Of a DNA stretch of 9,561 nucleotides, positions 1-5,900 are shown piece after piece; position 1 is the first letter of the stretch; every line of letters starts with the position of its first letter. The notes under the pieces were generated by a model. It was not told the origin of the DNA. It saw only the letters and a list, made by a program, of their open reading frames with translations, and searched no databases. The translations under genes were made by a program, and so were the position numbers. Source of the DNA: DASQDT01 sp036380435 (GTDB lineage Bacteria; Acidobacteriota; Blastocatellia; Pyrinomonadales; Pyrinomonadaceae); NCBI GenBank assembly GCA_036380435.1, contig DASVES010000067.1, positions 1 to 9,561 of the forward strand, given 5' to 3'.

Positions 1-37
1 TCGGCCTCGTCTAATTCGGCGTTGAATGTATCGTGAC

Positions 38-66
38 TGTGGGCAGGGACAAGCCCTGCCCCTACA
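38..66. repeat. GC-rich palindromic hairpin repeat
   Basis: Seen: GGGCAGGG (41-48), loop ACAAG (49-53) and CCCTGCCC (54-61) form a perfect 8-bp stem. A flanking TGT (38-40) can also pair with ACA (64-66) if CT bulges. The element lies 17 bp past the stop of the enoyl-CoA hydratase gene, so it could act as that gene's 3' hairpin, but no clear T-tract follows on the minus strand. Read on the minus strand it begins TGTAGGGGCAGGG, which resembles short dispersed GC palindromes common in Acidobacteriota and Cyanobacteria genomes; that family assignment is from memory. Nothing else is visible in bases 1-82. Confidence 0.6.
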
Positions 67-82
67 GTTTTGCGACGTACTT

Positions 83-898
83 TCACTCGTCGCCTTTCGC
101 GGCGCTTGTCTTGTGCTTGCCGAACACTGGCTCGCGCTTCTGCATGAAGGCCGCGACGCCTTCGCGGAAGTCGGCGGAGCGGAAACAGTCGGCCTGGCCG
201 TCGGCTTCGTATTCGAGGGCGGCGGCGAGTTCCTCCTGCTCGGCGCGGCTGAGTGCGCCCTTGATGCGGGCGAGCGAGGGCTGCGGCGCGGCGGCCATCC
301 GCGCGGCCAACTCGCCGACCACCGCCTCCAACTCATTCGCGGCGACGACCCGGTTGACGAGGCCGAGCCGCAACGCTTCCTCCGCTTTGAGGGTCGCGCC
401 GGTCGCCATCAGCTCGAAGGCGCGGGTGCGGCCGACGAGACGCGGCAAAAAGAAAGTGCTGCCGCCGTCGGGCATGAGGCCGACGCGGACGAAGCTCTGG
501 CTGAAGGTGGCCGTCTCCGTGGCCACGCGCACGTCGGAGGCGAGGACATAGCTGAAGCCGATGCCGACGGCCGCTCCGTGGACGGCGGCGATGATGGGCT
601 TGCTCAACGCGCGCATCCTGAGAATGGGCGGGTTGATCAGCTCGCGCACGGTGGCGGCCACGTCGAGACTCGCCGGGTCGCCGGCGGCGATGGTGGAGAG
701 GTCGAGGCCGGCGCAGAAGGAGTCGCCCGCGCCCGCGATGACGACGACGCGGCTCTCGTCGCGCGCCGAGTCGGCTATCGCCTCGGCGAAGGCCGCGAAC
801 ATTTCGAGATCGACGGCGTTGCGCCGCTCGGGACGGTTGAAGGTGATGCGCTTGACGCCGTTGTCGAGCGTGACAAGTAGCTTTTGATTCATGTTCAT
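83..898 (-). CDS. Enoyl-CoA hydratase/isomerase family protein (PaaG-like)
   Basis: A 271-aa crotonase-fold protein, the usual length for the family. It is a cytoplasmic CoA-thioester enzyme of fatty-acid or aromatic-acid breakdown. Oxyanion-hole segments are visible at FCAGLDL (61-67) and HGAAVGIGF (107-115). The first glutamate of classical hydratases (E144 in rat) aligns with Phe136 in FSQSF, while the second is kept as Glu162 in FELMATG. Asp144 in GLMPDGG sits where PaaG-type isomerases carry their catalytic Asp. This favours a double-bond isomerase or ring-opening/PaaG-like activity over plain hydration; the substrate cannot be told. Start: ATGs occur at 901, 898 and 892. I chose 898 because a weak TAGAG lies just upstream. 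The in-frame ATG at 955 falls inside an inverted repeat and adds residues unlike the family N-terminus. It is separated from the next minus-strand gene by 218 bp and is probably transcribed independently. Confidence 0.9.
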   Translation of the reverse strand: MNMNQKLLVTLDNGVKRITFNRPERRNAVDLEMFAAFAEAIADSARDESRVVVIAGAGDSFCAGLDLSTIAAGDPASLDVAATVRELINPPILRMRALSKPIIAAVHGAAVGIGFSYVLASDVRVATETATFSQSFVRVGLMPDGGSTFFLPRLVGRTRAFELMATGATLKAEEALRLGLVNRVVAANELEAVVGELAARMAAAPQPSLARIKGALSRAEQEELAAALEYEADGQADCFRSADFREGVAAFMQKREPVFGKHKTSAAKGDE

Positions 899-945
899 CA
901 TCTCTAGGGGTAGTAACAACTCACCTGCCCGTGTGCCACCAGGAG

Positions 946-1091
946 GAGTTAACATGGATGGGCAGGATACAAGAAGTGATGAGTGATGAGTGATAAGTGA
1001 TGAGAAGAAGCCGGATTGTTTTTCTTATCACTTATCACTCATCACTCATCACTTCTTCTCGTCCTGACCATCCTGTCCATCCATGTTAATT
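946..1091. repeat. Large inverted repeat with nested GTGATGA heptad arrays
   Basis: The outer arms are GAGTTAACATGGATG... (from 946, running to 968) and its near-perfect reverse complement (1070-1091), with two mismatches over about 23 bp. Nested inside are GTGATGA, GTGATGA, GTGATAA, GTGATGA (976-1003) and, inverted, four more heptads (1025-1052), separated by 21 nt. The whole can fold into one long hairpin. It occupies most of the 218-bp gap between the MNIO operon (stop at 1117) and the hydratase gene, so it could end or process the operon transcript. An 11-bp direct repeat GTTAATTCTTT sits at 1085-1095 and 1116-1126, the second copy covering the stop of the partner gene. The outer arm resembles dispersed ATGGATGGACAGGAT-type repeats; that is recollection, not a search. 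Confidence 0.75.
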
Positions 1092-1116
1092 CTTTCTGTC
1101 TTCTCCGCCCTCGCAG

Positions 1117-1731
1117 TTAATTCTTTTTTCGCCGCAGCTCCGGCACCATGTAGACGGCGTAGCGAATGGTTGTGCCCCGGCGCAGGCGCGCCCAGACGGC
1201 GACGCAGGGGCGTGTGAAGACGGCGGCGTCCTCCTTGCGTGCGAGGCTGCGGACGAGCTGGCTGATGTCGTGTCGAAAGACGCAGACGACGACGCGGCGG
1301 CGCGGGTCGGCGGCCTTGATGCGGGCCTTTTCGTAGCGCAGCAGGTCGAGCGCCCAGCGCGGGTGCTGACCTTTGCGCGCGCGCAGAAGTTTTTCAAGGT
1401 GCCCGGCGAAGGCCAGCGCGTCGCCGAGGTGCTTCTTCGTCCCGGCGGGCACGTAGGTGTCGGCGAAGACGCGGAAGGCTTCGGAGAAGGGGCCGCCGAG
1501 CGCGCGCTTCGAGAGCGGGAGGAGCTTGGCGACCTGTCCGAGCCGCTTGTTATGGAGGGAGCGGGCGAAGGAGTCGATGCGGGCGGGCGACACTGCCGCG
1601 AGCCGCCGCGCCTCCTCGTCGCCGAAGCCGAGCTCGCGGGCGACCGTGGCGGGGTCGTTGAAAAAGCGTTCGCGCAAGTCCGCGTTGGTGTAGAGCCGCG
1701 CCAGCGCCTTCTGCATCTCGACTAAGCCCAT
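1117..1731 (-). CDS. Small partner protein of the DUF692/MNIO enzyme (SCO6045 C-terminal-like)
   Basis: A 204-aa soluble, basic, mostly helical protein and the last gene of the three-gene operon. Its ATG overlaps the end of the MNIO gene by 10 nt; GGGGAGG lies about 11 nt upstream of it. The N-terminal half (about 5-115) contains LRERFFNDPATVARELGF (19-36), a pattern like the small proteins or domains that accompany DUF692 enzymes. The C-terminal half holds RWALDLLRYEKARI (125-138) and a CVAVWARLRR segment (176-185), which recalls the C-terminal domain attached to DUF692 in Streptomyces SCO6045-type proteins. In characterised systems (MbnC, BufC) such partners bind the precursor peptide or stabilise the enzyme, so a substrate-presenting role is inferred. 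It has only two cysteines (C150, C176), with no metal motif. The family link rests on pattern memory and gene position. Confidence 0.75.
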   Translation of the reverse strand: MGLVEMQKALARLYTNADLRERFFNDPATVARELGFGDEEARRLAAVSPARIDSFARSLHNKRLGQVAKLLPLSKRALGGPFSEAFRVFADTYVPAGTKKHLGDALAFAGHLEKLLRARKGQHPRWALDLLRYEKARIKAADPRRRVVVCVFRHDISQLVRSLARKEDAAVFTRPCVAVWARLRRGTTIRYAVYMVPELRRKKN

Positions 1732-2573
1732 CGGCCGTGACGCCTCCCCATCTCGCGCGCGCGGCCCACCTCCGCCAACAGTTCTTCGATGGGCGGGAGG
1801 TTCTCATCACGTTCGAGGATCGCCCCGCGGACGGGCGCGCGCGCCAGAACGCCGTCCATTATATCCCACACCTCCTCGGGCGTGCGCTCCGAGTGGCTGT
1901 CGATTAATTCGTCGCCGTGTCGGTGGCCGCCGACGAAGTGGAGCTGCACGACGCGGTCGAGCGGCAGGCGTTCGAGAAAGTCGCGGAAGTCGTAGCCGTG
2001 GTTGACGGAGTTGATGTGGAGGTTAGTCACGTCGAGCAGCAAGCCGCAGTTCGTCAGCTCCAACACTTCGTTCAGAAACTCGGCCTCGCCCCACGTCGTC
2101 GCGGGCGAGGTGAGCGTGTAGGTGATGTTTTCGAGAATGAGCGGGGCGTCGATGTGCGCGCGCACCTCTTTGACGTTGCGTGCGAAGACGCGTGCGGCCT
2201 CGCGCGAGAACTCGGTGGGCGCAAGGTGGCCGATCTCGACGCCGCCCGCGCGCGTGAAGGCGACGTGCTCGCTCCACCACGGCGGGTCGAGGCGGCGAAC
2301 GAGGCGCGCGAGCTTGCGTAGGTAAACACGGTCAACGCCCTCGGCGCTCCCGAGCGAGAGGTCGAGCGCGTGCGGGACGAGGTGGAAGTGCTCGCGCAGG
2401 AGGTCGAGTTCGCGCTGCTTTTCGGGCGCGGCGTCGAGATAGTGGTCGGCGGTGATTTCGAGGAAGTCGATCTCGGCGCGGCGCAGGAACACGTCGCCGC
2501 GCAGCGGCTCGCGGAAAGCCAGTCCGACGCCGAGCGCGGGCAGACGCGCCGCGAAAGCGTCCCCCTCACTCAC
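1722..2573 (-). CDS. DUF692 / MNIO-family multinuclear iron oxidase (BufB/MbnB-like)
   Basis: A 283-aa TIM-barrel enzyme of family DUF692 (MNIO), whose characterised members use two or three non-haem irons and O2 to rearrange cysteine or other residues of ribosomal peptides. Family motifs appear in order: IDFLEITADHYLD (35-47), VPHALDLSLGS (66-76), WWSEHVAF (99-106), LILENITYTL (145-154), CGLLLDVTNLHINSVNHGYD (176-195), VVQLHFVGGHRHG (208-220), IDSHS (224-228) and ILERDENLP (252-260). Candidate metal ligands by family analogy are H68, E102, E148, D181, N184, H212 and D225; individual roles are not proven here. Start: GTG at 2573 overlaps the upstream stop by 8 nt (GTGAGTGA) and gives the normal family length. 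The longer open frame from 2834 merely reads the neighbour's Ser/Gly/Cys tail out of frame. Translation is probably coupled. The substrate is unknown; the tail of the upstream membrane protein is the nearest candidate. Confidence 0.9.
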   Translation of the reverse strand: MSEGDAFAARLPALGVGLAFREPLRGDVFLRRAEIDFLEITADHYLDAAPEKQRELDLLREHFHLVPHALDLSLGSAEGVDRVYLRKLARLVRRLDPPWWSEHVAFTRAGGVEIGHLAPTEFSREAARVFARNVKEVRAHIDAPLILENITYTLTSPATTWGEAEFLNEVLELTNCGLLLDVTNLHINSVNHGYDFRDFLERLPLDRVVQLHFVGGHRHGDELIDSHSERTPEEVWDIMDGVLARAPVRGAILERDENLPPIEELLAEVGRAREMGRRHGRWA

Positions 2574-3603
2574 CGCCGCCGCCACAGCCGCCACAGCCAC
2601 CTCCACAACTACTTCCGCCGCTGTCTCCGCCGCCGCTGTCGCCACCGCTCGAAGAGCTGTCCGACCAACTACTGGCCGACCCGCACGAGGAGGCGGAACC
2701 ACCGGACGAATCGGCCGTGGCCGTCGAGCGATTGAAGGCGCGTGTGTAGTTGTCATGGTCGGCGCCGGCGAGCGCCGCCACGCCGAACACGCCGAGCGTG
2801 AGCAGCGCCGGGTCGAGGCCGCCCGGTGTCGCATACGGGCCGCGCTCGTCGGCCGACTCGCGCGCCATCGTAGCGGTCTCCGTCAGAGTTTGGCCGCCGC
2901 CCTTCAGACGGTCGAAGGCCGTTCTTAAACGTTCAAGGTGCGCCCGCCCGCGTCGGCTCAGGCGTGGGGAACGGCACACCTTGAAGAGGACGACGAGCGC
3001 GACGGCCCCGAGGAGAATCAGGAAGATGACGTTCGTGCGTCCGCGTGAGAGCGCGATGGCGAGCTTGTAAGCGCCCAGACCAGCGATGACCGCGAGGCCC
3101 AGCAGCCGCACGAGCCGCGCGCGGTCGCTGGCCTCGGGCGGCGTCAAAAGCTTTTCGCCCCGAAGCTTCTGCTCATAGTCGGCGCAGTGTCTTCTCAACT
3201 TCTCGGCCAGTCCGCCCTGCCTGAACACTGCCGCCGACTCTTGCGGGTGGTCGAACCATCCGTAGGCGCGGCGCTCGAAGTGGCCCAGCGCGGCCGTCGG
3301 CGCGGGCGGGCCCGTTCTTTCAATCAGCGACTTCTTACCGCGTTGTATGACGTGCAGGTGGCCGCTTCGCATGAGCGCGAAGACGGCCGTGCGGGCCACT
3401 TCGTTTTCGCCGCCGCGCAGGTAGGCGATCTCGTAGGGGTCAGGCGTCGAGGGCAGTGGCGGCGGCTGCATGGAGCCCGTCCAGTCGAGCTGGCGCGAGA
3501 GCATCGCGCAGACGGCGATGGTCGCGGCCGAAGCGCACGCGTAGAAGAGAAGGAACGTGGGGCCGCGCATGTCGGCGATTGGGTTGTACCAGAGCCATTC
3601 CAT
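2566..3603 (-). CDS. TIGR04222-type membrane protein with Ser/Gly/Cys-rich C-terminal tail
   Basis: A 345-aa membrane protein, first gene of the operon. The N-terminus MEWLWYNPIADMRGP and the block DPYEIAYLRGGENEVARTA (55-73) are hallmarks of TIGR04222 proteins of unknown function. Hydrophobic segments lie near 16-35, 164-184, 191-209 and a weaker 264-281. The stretch after the third (KVCRSPRLSRRGRAHLERLR) is strongly basic and so probably cytoplasmic, which would place the tail (282-345) outside if the fourth segment spans the membrane. The tail is nearly all Gly, Ser, Asp and Cys, with cysteines at 307, 333, 337 and 340, and ends CGGGCGGCGGGGE. Such a tail beside an MNIO gene suggests it could be the modified substrate or a metal-binding site (inference). 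Start: GGGAGGT sits 7 nt before the ATG at 3603; the GTG at 3612 overlaps that ribosome site and is rejected. Confidence 0.85.
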   Translation of the reverse strand: MEWLWYNPIADMRGPTFLLFYACASAATIAVCAMLSRQLDWTGSMQPPPLPSTPDPYEIAYLRGGENEVARTAVFALMRSGHLHVIQRGKKSLIERTGPPAPTAALGHFERRAYGWFDHPQESAAVFRQGGLAEKLRRHCADYEQKLRGEKLLTPPEASDRARLVRLLGLAVIAGLGAYKLAIALSRGRTNVIFLILLGAVALVVLFKVCRSPRLSRRGRAHLERLRTAFDRLKGGGQTLTETATMARESADERGPYATPGGLDPALLTLGVFGVAALAGADHDNYTRAFNRSTATADSSGGSASSCGSASSWSDSSSSGGDSGGGDSGGSSCGGGCGGCGGGGE

Positions 3604-3610
3604 AGTGTTC

Positions 3611-3617
3611 ACCTCCC
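3611..3617 (-). promoter_or_regulatory. Shine-Dalgarno of the TIGR04222 gene
   Basis: On the minus strand, GGGAGGT is followed by 7 nt and then ATG (3603-3601). This is the best ribosome binding site in the operon. It decides the start, moving it 9 nt downstream of the first in-frame GTG. Confidence 0.75.
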
Positions 3618-3665
3618 ATCAAGAAATTTGACTCTATACGCCTCGTCGTCAGCGCCGGTTCCGCC

Positions 3666-3683
3666 ATTTTATGTGCCGGCACA
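3666..3683 (-). promoter_or_regulatory. Possible promoter/operator of the MNIO operon
   Basis: Read on the minus strand, TAAAAT (3671-3666) is a good -10 box and sits 62 nt before the operon's start codon. Directly upstream lies the perfect palindrome TGTGCCGGCACA (3672-3683), overlapped by ACACGTGT (3681-3688). A palindrome in the -10/-35 spacer is a classic repressor position. The -35 box is poor (TTTCTT at 18 nt), so an activator or alternative sigma factor is possible. Assignment is tentative. Confidence 0.3.
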
Positions 3684-3910
3684 CGTGTTAAGAAAGGCTT
3701 GTTTGCGCCCTTCCGTGAAACTAGTGCTCCAATGAGAATATCAGAATTGTGTCGGCTGCGGCTCAGGTTTTCCGTCGCCGGGTATGGGCGCGCGGCCCGG
3801 CCCAAACCGCTCGCCGGACAGAACTTGTGCGCTTCGGCGATTTGTGGCAGAGTGTGTTCCCCGGCACGCCTTTCCCGGCGGCCTTTGACCTTACCCCGTG
3901 TGAATCTCTA

Positions 3911-5824
3911 ATGAAAGTTGTTTTCCCCTCCCCTCGCACGACCCGACTCGCCCCCGCGCACGCATACGTTACCGTCCCCGCGAGGCGGCTCGCGCTCCTT
4001 CTCCTCGCGCTCCTCCTCCTCCCAGCCGCGCCCGCCGCCCTGCGCGCGCAGCAGCAGCAGACGCCCACGACGCCCGAACAGAAACCCGCGCCCGACGCGC
4101 CCGCCCCGGCGCCCGTCGGCGAAGTCATCGACGAGGACGACGTGCTGCGAATAGACTCCAACCTCGTTACCATCCCCGCCCTCGTCACGGAGACTACGGG
4201 GCGGCCCGTCCCCAATCTCAAAGTCGAAGACTTCGAGCTGCGCGTGGACGGGCAGTTGAAGCAGATCGGCGAGATGAGCCGCGCCGACACTCCGGTCGTC
4301 CTGGCCGTCCTTTTCGACAACAGCTCCAGCCTTTCGACGGCCCGCGAGTTTGAGAAGCAGGCCGCCGTCACCTTCTTCCGACGCATCGTCCGCCCCATCG
4401 ACTCGGCCGCCGTCTACTCCGTCTCGACCGTTCCGGTGCTCGCCCGTCCGCTGACGAACGACGTGAGCGCGCTCGTCCGCACCGTCGAGCAGTTCGCCGA
4501 ACCGGAGGGCGCCACCGCGCTTTTCGACGCCGTCTCGCAGGCGGCCGACTATCTCCGCACGCGCGATGCGCGCCGCGTCATCGTCGTCGTCTCCGACGGC
4601 AACGACACCATCAGCGAGTCGAGTTTCGACCACGCCATCCAGCGCGCGCTCAAGTACGACTGCCAGATTTACATTGTCGGCACCGGCGACATCGAGAATC
4701 AGAACTTCACCGACACCATCGCCCGCCGCCGCCTTCAGGTCTTCGCCGCGCAGACGGGCGGCGCGCTCTACGTCCCGCGCACGGTCGAAGACCTCGACCA
4801 CGCCTTCGAGCAGATTTCCGACGACATCTCGCAGCAGTACGTCCTCAGCTATCATCCTTCGGACGATCCCCCGGACGGACGCTTCCGCCAGATCGAACTG
4901 CGCGTGAAGACCCGCCCCACTCTGCGCGTCCGCGCGCGCGAAGGTTACTACGCCGGCGCGGGGCAAGCGCAAATCGCATCGGCCGCTCAGACGCCGTCGC
5001 GCGTCCGCCAACGGACGGTGGGCGCTCCGAAGACGGGCGCGGCGCGCGGCGGCGCGAACAAGGCTCAGGGATCGGCGCTCAAAGATCAGCCCGCGCAGGT
5101 CGCCAGCCTCGACCCGCTCTACGCGTCGCCGGCCGCCGGCTCGATGCGTGAGTCGGCCGCGGCGGCGCGTGATATCAAGATCAAGACCGCGCCGACCTCT
5201 TCAGCGAGGTCGGCGCGCAACGGCCCGCGGGAGAATGCGGACACCTCGGAGCCTGAGCGCCCCGCCCCGTCCGCCTCCACGGCCGAAGCGCAGCCCGTGC
5301 AAACCACCTACGAGCCTTCGCCTTCCAGAACGCCCGGCACTTCCCTCTTCGGCTCGTCCGCATCAATCACTCCCTCGGCTCCCCTCTCAACCGCAACGAC
5401 GGCCGCCGACCCACAGCCGCAGCCGCCGAAGACTCGCAGCACAACACTTGAAGTCGCCCGCGGCGACAGCGTTAACAGCAGTGCCCCTAAGCCGGCGCCT
5501 CCGACAAACCCGGAACCTGCCCCGTCGAAGTCCACACCGCCCGCGCCCGTCTCCGGCGGCGTGCTCAACGGCAAGGCGCTCCGCCTGCCGGCGCCCGCCT
5601 ACCCGTCCGCCGCGAGAAACGTGCGCGCGGGCGGCAAGGTGACGGTCGAGGTGGAGATCGACGAGGAGGGCCGCGTCACGCGCGCGCAGGCCGTCTCGGG
5701 CCACAGCATGCTGCAAAGCGCGGCCGTCAACGCCGCGCGGCAGGCGCGCTTCTCGCCCACGCTGCTCTCCGGCGCGCCCGTCAGAATCACCGGCCAGATC
5801 GTCTACAACTTCATCCAGCCGTAG
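3911..5824 (+). CDS. Secreted VWFA-domain protein (acidobacterial type) with TonB-like C-terminal domain
   Basis: A 637-aa exported protein. A basic N-terminal region, a hydrophobic run (about 27-43) and LRAQ (44-47) give a signal peptide, probably cleaved after A46. Residues about 80-345 match the Acidobacteria-typical VWFA-related domain (TIGR03436): VTIPALVTETTGRPVPNLKV precedes a MIDAS made of DNSSS (136-140), T202 in ATALFDAV and D229 in VVSDGND. A Pro/Ser/Thr/Ala-rich low-complexity linker follows (about 350-550). The C-terminus (about 555-637) is a TonB C-terminal/energy-transducer fold: LPAPAYPSAARNVRAGGKVT, VEIDEEGRVTRAQAVSGHS and ARFSPTLLSGAPV. A periplasmic or envelope-linked adhesion or scaffold role is inferred; there is no membrane anchor besides the signal. 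Start: ATG 3911 opens a normal signal peptide. It lacks a good Shine-Dalgarno, and frame extension back to 3749 gives an unlikely N-terminus. It is convergent with aat. Confidence 0.85.
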   Translation: MKVVFPSPRTTRLAPAHAYVTVPARRLALLLLALLLLPAAPAALRAQQQQTPTTPEQKPAPDAPAPAPVGEVIDEDDVLRIDSNLVTIPALVTETTGRPVPNLKVEDFELRVDGQLKQIGEMSRADTPVVLAVLFDNSSSLSTAREFEKQAAVTFFRRIVRPIDSAAVYSVSTVPVLARPLTNDVSALVRTVEQFAEPEGATALFDAVSQAADYLRTRDARRVIVVVSDGNDTISESSFDHAIQRALKYDCQIYIVGTGDIENQNFTDTIARRRLQVFAAQTGGALYVPRTVEDLDHAFEQISDDISQQYVLSYHPSDDPPDGRFRQIELRVKTRPTLRVRAREGYYAGAGQAQIASAAQTPSRVRQRTVGAPKTGAARGGANKAQGSALKDQPAQVASLDPLYASPAAGSMRESAAAARDIKIKTAPTSSARSARNGPRENADTSEPERPAPSASTAEAQPVQTTYEPSPSRTPGTSLFGSSASITPSAPLSTATTAADPQPQPPKTRSTTLEVARGDSVNSSAPKPAPPTNPEPAPSKSTPPAPVSGGVLNGKALRLPAPAYPSAARNVRAGGKVTVEVEIDEEGRVTRAQAVSGHSMLQSAAVNAARQARFSPTLLSGAPVRITGQIVYNFIQP

Positions 5825-5829
5825 GGGAA

Positions 5830-5900
5830 GGGATGAAGGATGAGGGATGAGGGATGAATAGTTGTTCTCATCTCATCCCTCATCCTTCATCCCTCATCCC
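5830..5900. repeat. Inverted GGGATGA heptad arrays between convergent genes
   Basis: Four heptads GGGATGA, AGGATGA, GGGATGA, GGGATGA (5830-5857), a 15-nt spacer, then TCATCCC, TCATCCT, TCATCCC, TCATCCC (5873-5900). The arms can form a stem of roughly 28-30 bp. The element begins 6 bp after the VWFA gene stop (5824) and overlaps the 3' end of aat, so it could serve as a shared bidirectional end for the two convergent transcripts. There is no T-run typical of an intrinsic terminator. It has the same architecture as the elements at 976-1052 and 7498-7578. Confidence 0.8.

Larger units (their letters stand above)
3604..3910. other. Divergent intergenic region between the MNIO operon and the VWFA-TonB gene
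   Basis: These 307 bp separate two divergent transcription units and should hold both promoters. It contains the Shine-Dalgarno of the minus-strand operon, a perfect 12-bp palindrome next to a TAAAAT box (3666-3683), and a locally lower-GC stretch (about 3619-3750). Open frames here (from 3699 and from 3749) have no family resemblance and no ribosome site; the latter is only an upstream extension of the VWFA gene. For that gene, TTGACC (3885-3890) with TCTAAT 16 nt later is promoter-like but would start transcription past its ATG. No tRNA or clear RNA gene was seen. Confidence 0.6.

Noticed and set aside
26..880. Long plus-strand open frame opposite the enoyl-CoA hydratase gene
   Set aside because: It is an antisense shadow caused by high GC; the minus-strand frame has clear crotonase motifs and this one has none.
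954..986. Ten-codon plus-strand ORF (MDGQDTRSDE) preceded by AGGAGG at 941-946, with a similar small ORF on the minus strand from the other arm
   Set aside because: Both fall wholly inside the inverted repeat and end in the heptad array. The resemblance to each other follows from the palindrome, not from selection for a peptide.
976..1052. CRISPR-like array
   Set aside because: The repeats are 7 bp and contiguous with no spacers, and the two arms are inverted, so this is a heptad hairpin and not a CRISPR array. The same applies at 5830-5900 and 7498-7578.
2574..2834. N-terminal extension of the DUF692 protein (Ala/Val/Arg-rich)
   Set aside because: It is the Ser/Gly/Cys tail of the upstream gene read in another frame; the GTG at 2573 gives the family's normal length.
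3885..3912. Sigma-70-like promoter TTGACC-16-TCTAAT at the VWFA-TonB gene
   Set aside because: The -10 box overlaps the chosen ATG, so transcription would begin after the start codon, and no usable later start exists before the signal peptide. It is probably coincidental.
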